From NCBI GenBank assembly GCA_021234155.1, contig JAJEKV010000900.1, positions 1-64,000 of the forward strand: DNA of 64,000 nt, read 5' to 3'. This DNA comes from Isoetes taiwanensis. Taxonomy: Eukaryota; Streptophyta; Lycopodiopsida; Isoetales; Isoetaceae. The translations under genes and the position numbers were made by a program. The notes under the pieces are model-generated. The model saw only the letters and a list, made by a program, of their open reading frames with translations. It had not been told where the DNA came from and did no database searches. Below are positions 25,237 through 33,608 of the stretch, piece after piece (within the stretch, counting starts at the first letter, position 1; every line of letters starts with the position of its first letter).

Positions 25237-28200
25237 TATAACGACGTGGAAGCTAATTTAGCCCCTAAAGTATATATTTTGAGGATAATGGCAAAAAACC
25301 CCCAATGGTAAGTATACAAATCTTTGAATGGTAAAAAAACCCCCTTTCTTGCATGCACATGTCCCCATCGCGAAAAGAATATTGAATCCCCGGGCTTTAT
25401 GTCCGCCATGGTCTTGCATGCTTCTTTCCGCGGGCTGCTGGGAAAAGACTTTTAGAGCAAGTGTCGATTTTGCTTCAGCCACATCAAACCTGCTTTTGAC
25501 CCGGATTTGGCTGACACCTTGGCCTCCTCCTCAACCTCGATGAGCACTGCTGCTCCGCAAGCCATCGGAGACCGCCCTCTAAGAGACTCAGTTCCGCATA
25601 TAAAGCATCCAACTCCCGGCCAACAGCCAAAAGCCTTTTGCTTCCCCATTCTTTTCAAGAACTTTTTTTACCTTAGCCAATCTTCAGAACCATTGCACTC
25701 ATTCCGCTATCCCGGCTGAATATCTAACGCCAAATGAGCTTACTAGCCCGGTTGCGGAACTCGATCCGAAGAAAGCTTGTGTTAAGCTTAAAAACCGCCC
25801 CGAGTGGTGGGTGGTCATGAAGTCGCTGAATGATCTGGGGAGTGTGATCAGAGACAGAGGTGGCCAGAACATTCACCCTAGTGAAGGCTGGAGCATAATC
25901 CAACACTTGCTTTTTTTTATTGTTTGCTCCAGCAAAAATCATTCCAGAATTTTAATAAAACTCCAAAAAAGAAGTTTTAGCGAAGCGGACAATTTGAAGC
26001 AGCAATCCAAAGTGGCCATGGCAGAAAAGCTTTAGAAGATAAGACCTTGCCATTGTGGAGACAGTTTCAATCCACAAATATAGCCTAAACTTCCTATCTT
26101 GCCCCGTAGAAGACCGATCTGACCCTACTTCTCGAGTTTTCAAGTGTGCAGAGGCATATTTACAGTAAGCAAACTTTTATAGACCTACATTCATCCCGCA
26201 GACGAAGAGTCGGCTGATGAATATGGTTCTGGGATTGATGTGACCAAGCCAAATGAGAACACAGAAAATGAACTAAGTAAGGATGATTTGAAAACCAGAT
26301 TGCATTGTGCCATGTCAACGGCTTGTGAGTTTTTTCTACAAGTCTTTTCTTGCTTGTTTATGCTAGTTTTATTTTCTTTTATTTGTGTTGAAATTTGTCA
26401 AAATTTTATGTTATTAGGAATCTGAAGAACCAAATTGGAGAAGTTTCTTGTCGGATTTGTCAGGAAAATTGTACCACCATCGACCACCATTGACAATTAG
26501 CCTTAGATTTTCTAAGTCAATTTAGAAGCTTTTTCCAATTTTATAGTTGCTTATACCATATGGTGAAGCTTTTGTATATCTAACTTTCTTTCTATTTGTT
26601 TCTATGTGCAACATTAAGGGACCAATTGATGTGTAAGTCGATCTGCCTTTAGGCTACTGTTTGACCTTTAGAAATCATTAAGTCCAGTATACTATTGAAT
26701 TGTAGGTTATTCCAATTAGTTGTATGTTTGAAACTATGTAGCAAAGTGGTGATTTCAATTTGTTTGTTTTGGTTGTGTAATGCACGCAAAAAAACAGGCT
26801 AGCTAAAGAGCTCATGAGTTGCGCCATAGTTTAGGGATTGATTTTGGAGATGCCAAAACTGATCTTGCCTCTAGTTTGTGTGATCTCGCTCCCCATCCCA
26901 TTACAGGAAGCTCTTCCTGGTTTTATCACATTCTTTGCTTGGTTTTAATGGGACTTTACGGTATTCATGTGGTAAAATTGCAAGGGCAGAGATTGTTATT
27001 CCATTTTGTGAAATTAGCTATTATAGAGGTCAGGAAACAAACTAATTCTTTATTTGAATGCTATTTGCATGCCTAAACAAAATGTGGATTTTCAATATAG
27101 TGGCAATAGAGGTTGGATTTTTTGTAACTGGTGGCATTGAAATTGATTGGCATAGACAGATCTTCTATTGGTTATCAGATAAATGTTATACTCTCTTTAT
27201 TTGGAGGATAGACTATGCTGCAGAGGTGTTAAGACTTGTGACCACTTTTTTGGTCCCTTTGGATATGCTTTAGAGAATAGGGCACTTCAAGCATTGCGTC
27301 CAATTTAGCCAACATGTAGCTTGGAATATACCTATATATGAGTTATCGTCCTCATGACATGGAAACATGAATTACGGATCCATATGCTTTCCCATAATTC
27401 TATCATCTAATTTCATTTATTAACGTAATTCACCTGGATAAAACAATTATGTAGATCCCCGATGAGTTTATTGTTGGGTTGCCACAATCTTGTGATTGTG
27501 GGCCGACTTGCACAATGTGTTGCAGAACAGTGATTTAATAGTCCATATTATTTGAAAATTATTAGCCCCTGCAGAAGATGGCGTGCTTATTTTCAAGGTG
27601 AGTATGGTACCTCCGATGATGCGCTTGATCCTATGATTCATAGGTGAGGAGTGTGTCCAGATTAATTTATTGGAAATGCATCCAAGTTATTTGTCTTTTT
27701 CAGCTTGCAGGGAACAACCAACGTTCCCGAAAAGCAAATGCCGATGCATATGCTGCAGTAGTACATATACCTTTAGTTTATTGTTACAAAAATCTGGCTT
27801 TCTTTATATGCACCCTTCTTATTGTTTGCTTTACTTCTAGATTGGGACTAAAGTTTCTAGAGGAATTACACGCCAATTTTGTAGTAGTACTTATTGAAGT
27901 CTTGATCAAAATTCACTCTTTTCTTTTTGTGTATCTCTCCTTTATTTTTATAAGTGCTACACATAGCATGTTTGCATTGTTATTGTCTCTTTATTATTTA
28001 TTTAAGCAATGTCGTACATTTCTATTCCATCCACTTGCCTAATTCACTACTCTGTGATGCAAAAACATTGTTCAGAGAGGACTAAACACCATTTACCTTA
28101 GCACCCCCAAGGGCTTCTTAAAATTTCAAAAATCTTTAAATCTTGCATGATTATACCTCCCAATTTCTTTTGGCATAGCTATCCTGCATGACTTGGCATT

Positions 28201-28285
28201 ATACATACTTGAGGCTCTAGATAAACGTCTGCAATTACTGAGCCCTCAGTAGTCATTATCTCTGTTTGTCTAGTATCATCATTAC
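25237..28285. other. Mostly intergenic, with candidate exons
   Basis: No complete gene. A candidate internal exon lies at 26202-26324 (separate entry). Another possible small exon follows a CTTGCAG acceptor at 27711 and reads GNNQRSRKANADAYAA in a consistent phase before a possible GTAGTA donor. Long T-rich, hydrophobic-coding frames at 27640-28042 are probably intronic. Confidence 0.4.
26202..26324 (+). CDS. Candidate internal exon of an unknown acidic protein
   Basis: A 123-bp stretch bounded by CAG on the left and GTGAGT on the right, open throughout in one frame with symmetric phase. It reads EESADEYGSGIDVTKPNENT, then an Asp/Glu/Lys-rich stretch ending LKTRLHCAMSTA. Composition is coding-like (acidic, low in hydrophobics) and unlike the flanks, which are T-rich as plant introns are. 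I do not recognise the protein. Confidence 0.3.
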
Positions 28286-28427
28286 TGCAAAGGTTTTTCC
28301 CTTGAAAACCTTTCGAGGTAGGGGTTTTTTAATCCTAGTAGTAATGATTGTACTAGCCCATTGTATGGGTTCCATGACCTATTGGTCTCCGTGGACGTTA
28401 AAAAAACTATTCTATTCTATTTTTATA
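28286..28427 (+). mobile_element. Truncated copy of the non-L1 LINE, 3' end only
   Basis: About 120 bp match, in reverse complement, the left edge of the LINE at 8768-8875. The copy then ends in GTTAAAAAAACTATTCTATT, a pentanucleotide-type tail. The same tail appears at 7951-7985. So this is a 5'-truncated insertion of the LINE family, on the plus strand. Confidence 0.7.
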
Positions 28428-28653
28428 TTCCACTCAAGGTAGTTGTGGCTCAAAAAGCAATCTACAACTAACTTAGTGATAGTCAATTTTGCTAGCTTTT
28501 TCTTTGCAAATGTTCTAGATGGGAAATTGTTTTCTTGCATATTGAAGCCCAATTAAATGTGTAATGTAGATCAACATGATTAGAGAATTCTATCTCCTTC
28601 ATTCTGTCAACATTTTGTAACATGCATATTTGATGCCACCTACAAAGTATTAA

Positions 28654-28908
28654 ATTATATGATGCAAGAATCACCTTTAGGTGTCAAATCATGATCAAGC
28701 ATCGAGAAATAAACAAAATGTTAAAGGCTAAAAAGAAATCGCTTCACTAATTACCCAAATCAAACAACAAAAAGAAAAGAACTAGCAAGTAATCGAATTG
28801 TATTTTATGACGTAAGAATCGCCTTTATGTGTCAAATCATGATCAAGCATCGAGAAATAAACAAAATTTTAAAAGCTAAAAAGAAATCACTTCACTAATT
28901 GCCAGAGT
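28654..28908. repeat. Tandem duplication, period 148 bp
   Basis: Units beginning near 28654 and 28802 share AAGAATC, GTGTCAAATCATGATCAAGC, ATCGAGAAATAAACAAAAT and CTTCACTAATT. About 100 bp of each unit is conserved; the 40-bp linker differs. The word CAAGTAATCGAATTGT in the linker recurs inside the MITE at about 33779. Confidence 0.85.
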
Positions 28909-29701
28909 CTAACAACCACCAAAAACAAGGTGCTGCGCACGGAGGGTTGCCCTCCGTGGCCGGAGTTTGAGGTGGCTTAAATCATACTTGAAAGTTATAT
29001 TTTTATAATCAATCAAAATTGCTATTTTAGAACATTGTCATTTTGTGAAGATGATGGTACCCATTTGCATCACTAACTCCTCCTTACTCTTGGACTAGGA
29101 TCCAACTGGCCACATGGACTTTGGGGTTTGAGCGTAACGTATTGGTCTGTGGTGCTCGGTATGGAACAAGGATGGCAGAAGAAGCATAAGGAGAAGTCTA
29201 ATAGAGGAGAGAATGGAAATACATGTTTTGTGAAGTGACTTAAATCATAGTTCAAAGTCATGTTTTGACAATCGATTCAAGTTGCTACTTAGACAATAGA
29301 GTACTTGATACCATGAGTTTATTAATAGCATGGAGTATTTGATACTTGATAACATACGAAACAATGTATGAAGAATTCAAATAGAGAAGTAAGAGGAGGA
29401 GTGGGGTGCAAAAGAACTTAGGAACTGTGAATTGTTTTGTATATCCTGCTCTAATATGTCTGTTGCATTATCATTACGAGTGGGCTACATGACAACTTGT
29501 AGAGGCAGAACTCAATAAAAGCAGACAAAAACCCTCCACATGTTGCTGCACAACAAACCCTGCAGAAGCTCAAAGAATCAAAACTCGAACTAAGAACTAC
29601 TGAAACAAAACCTGACTAAATCAGAAGCAAGGCAGTCTGAAGGATTGGCCTGACTTAGAAGCAAGCAACGACTTTGCATCGCTGGTATACATCAGGAATC
29701 T

Positions 29702-29913
29702 CAAGAACTTTTTGCCATCATACGCCAGACAAGCACTCTGAGAATATCAACCCTCGAAAGCATCTCCAGAATCCGGCTCTTCAAGGAACCCCCTGCGCTT
29801 GAACTCACAACCCCTTCGCCATGCCCTCGCCGCCCTGCCTTGCGCATGAACTCATAGAAATAGAAAACCCTAAATACCAAGTTAGAAACTACTAAAGCGA
29901 AAATCCGCGACAT
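29702..29913 (-). CDS. Candidate small ORF with hydrophobic N-terminus
   Basis: From an ATG at 29913 a 70-codon frame runs to a stop at about 29701. It starts MSRIFALVVSNLVFRVF, a hydrophobic stretch that could be a membrane or signal segment, followed by a Gly/Arg/Ser-rich part and an amphipathic C-terminal third. It belongs to no family I recognise and could be chance. It is listed because its composition is more protein-like than that of other short frames nearby. Confidence 0.2.
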
Positions 29914-29925
29914 TAGAAATCCCAA

Positions 29926-31555
29926 AACCCATTTTTGGCGTCGGACATTATAACAATTTGGCCTACTGAATACATCCCAAAACCTTAGAAAATCTTAGGT
30001 TATCCCATTTCCCAAACAACAATTGCGTAACTTAATAATTCATAATGATTTTGCATCCGTGACCTTAATCATGCACTTTCGTGTGGATTCATTTCCCTTG
30101 TCCCAAAGGTAATCGCTATTTGTGAGGAGCTTAGAATGATAATATAAGTAACATTCTTTACTATGTAGAGACATTCTTTGTAACAATTTTCTCAAAACTA
30201 TTGCCTACACATATCTTAACCTATATCTCATGTTTACATAATATTCTTCCAGCAATCATGGTTTCGAAGACTCTCTAGGCTTCCTCAAGACTTGCACAAT
30301 GAATCAAAATGTGGCTTCATAATAGAGTCAATGACATGGCACACTTGGGATTGCGTAGAGCCTAAATGATGTTAGCGCAAGCTGTCTAAGTTTGTTTTTG
30401 CATTATTATTTCATGTGGTCTCCTAGCATTAAAATGAATTTACAAAAGTGTGTGTCTTGAACACACATAATTCAAACAAAGTGGACACAAAGATACCAAC
30501 GTCACAACCCAGAACTTATTATCCTTAAATGTTTTCCAAAATCATTTTAGCTTGTTGACCTTGATTTGTTGCAACTTGAAATTTCAATCCTTAAAGCAAT
30601 CACTAGGAAATACGTTGTGCATATTTACAAACTGGAACATAATATGTTGCATTACCTAGTTATGGAAAAGGATTTGTGAACTGCAACAGGCATTGCATCC
30701 ATCATCTAGTGATCCTCAAGAATTTAGCATTAAATAAGGCAAAATGCCTAAGCTTGAAAGAGTCATGGAATGTATTCCAACACGGGAGCTTGCAAAATAA
30801 TATGATATGATTGAAGTAGATAACAGATATTTGCCTATTTAGAAAAAGAGCCAAAGACATACTAGGCATTCCATCGGCACACAAGGTGTGAAACCTGAAA
30901 CACGTGCATCTCTTTCGATTCATGAACTTGCAAAATACCCTTCATTCTAAACATTTCCATGCTAGTTCTTTGCTCCCACAGTAAATCTGACAGCCACTGA
31001 TTCACCTGCAAAAGTTAAAGTGATTAGAACTAACCAAACACCTCCTGTTGAACAAAATAAAATACACCTTAAGAGCCACGTTCTCATCCTCTATAATGGA
31101 CACAGCTCCAAAATTATCATTCTGCAGATGTCTTCTATAATGGACACAGTTCCAAGATTATCATTTTGTAGATGTCTTGCATTGGACTCTGTATTCAATT
31201 CAAGTGCTTTTGCATGCACTGCATGCTGTGCACATTAGTTCAGTAACTAATCTAAAGCTCGACATCTTTGATTCTATGATAGAAGAAGGTAATGAAACAA
31301 CAAAATTATGGTTGTATCATATGCTCGACAACCAAGAATGTCAATAAGGGTACTTTGCAGGATATGACATTGATTATTAGGCCAAGGCATTGATATCCCG
31401 TATTACCCTTCCAGCTTTTCAAGCTCACATTATTAACCAAGTCCACTTTATTGAGAAGAATTACATCCTATATAATCACCACCAATTCTTTATCAAATAC
31501 TACAGTTGGTGAAGTTGAAACCCTGTTGTATACTTACTGCATAAGCTATTTGCAG
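29926..31555. other. Intergenic, no recognisable gene
   Basis: AT-rich. Contains a 44-bp tandem duplication (31091-31178). No gene is supportable. Confidence 0.45.
31091..31178. repeat. Tandem duplication, period 44 bp
   Basis: CTATAATGGACACAG, TCCAA, ATTATCATT and AGATGTCTT occur in order at 31091 and again at 31135, with a few substitutions between the two units. Confidence 0.85.
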
Positions 31556-31702
31556 CTTGAGCAGCTTCCATCTCTTCGTTCAAAGGACTGGGCAGATTTG
31601 CAGCATTCCAATCCCATTGATCTGGATGGCAAGCCATATGAAAATGCATCGTATTTTTTTATGCATACAAAGTCTAACAGCGGGCCATTTGCACTAGGAT
31701 AA
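31556..31702 (+). CDS. Candidate 3'-terminal exon of an unknown gene
   Basis: After a good acceptor (CTATTTGCAG) a frame of 48 codons reads LEQLPSLRSKDWADLQHSNP, then DLDGKPYENASYFFMHTKSN, and ends GPFALG and TAA at 31700. The residue mix (Trp, Tyr, Pro, paired aromatics) is strongly protein-like compared with the flanks. I do not recognise the family and could not find the preceding exon. On the opposite strand the pseudogene of the C-type lectin kinase ends only about 130 bp away, so the two genes may converge here. Confidence 0.35.
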   Translation, partial: LEQLPSLRSKDWADLQHSNPIDLDGKPYENASYFFMHTKSNSGPFALG

Positions 31703-31832
31703 AGCCTTTCCTCCTGACTTATACAGCACGTTTCTTCTTACGAGGTTCCTATGTAAGACGTATGCTAACAAACTAAGCACTTCATCTACATTATCAATAC
31801 GTCATGACAAATTGAGGTTTCAAAGTACTTAC

Positions 31833-33465
31833 GCAATTCCTTGAGAAGCTGTAATGGCAATGTACAGTCGGGTTTTCCAATCAAGCCTTCGACGTTCACC
31901 CTCATGATAGCAACACCCCATTACTCCAACAATATTTTCATGACGTAACCTTGCAACCCTTGTAACCTCTGAAATAAATTCCTTCTTAGATTGAACACTT
32001 TCGGCCTCTCCACCTTCTTAACTGCTACCATATAGCCATCGCTAAGAAACCTACGTATGTTGAGCCATGTCCACTTCCTCCAAGTTTATTAAATATGGCA
32101 AAACCGTTTTGTTGCTGCCATTAACTCTTGAATGCTAAATTGCTTTAAAGAAGAAGTGGCTGCCAACGAAGAATCTGTTAGTAGTCCTCCTTGAGCGTCT
32201 TCTCCACTTTTGCTTGATATGCAAGAAGCCAAATTATTGTGGGTCGAGTAGTGAAAAGCATGATACCACTCACAGCAAAGCAAGTATAATTATGTATTCC
32301 CTGTGATTGGCAACATGATCACAACCGGTTCTGTCAAATGGTCATTTCGTAGTAATAAGACTCTACATATCCATCTAGGCAGTATATATCTATTCAGGAT
32401 AATGTAAATATGTACCTTCACTATGCACGCAAATAAATGGGTGACTTGCATTGCAATTTTCCCGGATAAGCTTGTCTTGCGAAGTAATAACATGCAATGC
32501 CCCTGTGCCTCGGCACTTGAGCAATTGCTATATGAACAACTGTTAGATATCAAAGAATTGGACTTGTTCCAAGGCACTTTGCAATTACTCCAGCACCAGC
32601 CAGATTCAACCTCTGTCCTCCTATCCAAAGATCCATTAACAAACGAGCTGCATAATGATTGAACAAAAAGGTCTTTGTCTGAATTTATAGCTGCAAGGTG
32701 GCCACTAATGTTCTTGCAAAAGCCCTCTGACTCGCTCCAAGAATTATTTACATTCAAAAGCATATAGCAATTGACACCATCAGGCCCTTTCTGCCATCCT
32801 TTTGAGCAGTTTCCTAACAACCATGTGACCCTAATAAGTAGATGCAAAAGCAACTGACTAATCACAAACAACAATAACGGTTCTGGCTTAAACTGAAGGA
32901 TGAATTTTATTAGATGACTTTATATTCCATCATGCTCCGAATTTTTTTTTTTGCCTATAAAATGACGGGTCTCTTACCTCCTTGTTCTCTTAAAATAGAG
33001 TCCTGTAATTCGTAGCTTTGTGAACCTGCATTATTTGAGATTGGTGAACCCATGACAAGAGTAGAAGCAACCAGAAGCACAATGGCAAAAGCGTTCTCCT
33101 GCAAATGCTGCAAAAACCTTCCGATTTAAAAAAACTGTACATGAACCCCTCTTCAGAACCAACGCATTTTCCATTTCCACAATCGTTTAAGAAATACAAA
33201 CTCCTGTCGGCCTTCCTTGAATGCACACTGCTGTGCATTTCTCATTAGGGCTGGCAGTAATGCATGTGATTAATGCAAAAAATATAGGCGGAAGTTTCCT
33301 GCATTGCATCATTCAACACCGCATGTTTAATGTATTATTTGCTTCAATCCATTAAAAGACGAATGAGATGGTTGGCTAAGAAGGGAGCAGAATCACGACA
33401 GTTTTGAATCATCAAAGAATGAAGGAGCTTACCTGAATCCAAGTCTTTCTGATGGGTGCAGTCAT
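31833..33465 (-). pseudogene. C-type lectin receptor-like kinase, degenerate
   Basis: The plant family (compare Arabidopsis At1g52310) is a plasma-membrane protein with signal peptide, extracellular C-type lectin domain, one membrane span and a cytoplasmic kinase domain. Exons read leftwards: 33465-33433 (ATG; MTAPIRKTWIQ, donor GTAAGC); 33098-32978 (signal peptide core ENAFAIVLLVASTLVMGS, phase 1 donor); 32813-32416 (lectin domain: CSKGWQKGPDGVNCY, WSESEGFCKNISGHLAAINS, SGWCWSNCKVPWN, ending HLFACIVK before GTACAT); 32300 onward (membrane span VSGIMLFTTRPTIIWLLAYQ, then, after a frameshift, SLKQFSIQELMAATKRF, the glycine loop LGGSGHGSTYVG, VAVKKVE, and EFISEVTRVARLRHENIVGV). About 25 residues expected between HEGERR and RLDWKTRL are missing, the remaining kinase lobe is absent, and there are at least three frameshifts. 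Exons 1-3 join without a break, so the decay affects mainly the kinase part. Assembly indels remain possible. Confidence 0.8.
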
Positions 33466-33608
33466 GCACCAGCCGATAAGCCAAGTCCGGAGATAAATTC
33501 TTCCAATCCCCCCTTCTTCCAACACCAGTTCCCGCACCAGCTTATGGACCTCGCTCTAATGCTTGGCGGTGTCGGTTAACCAGTTCCCACACCAGCCGCA
33601 CAGCAACA

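Noticed and set aside
22440-25260. Target-site duplication for the L1 element
   Set aside because: Sequence left of the T-run (AAAAGTAAAAAGCTGGACCG) has no recognisable partner near 25.24 kb.
27644-28042. 132-codon hydrophobic frame resembling a membrane protein
   Set aside because: The hydrophobicity follows from T-rich plant intron-like DNA; no conserved motif and no good start context.
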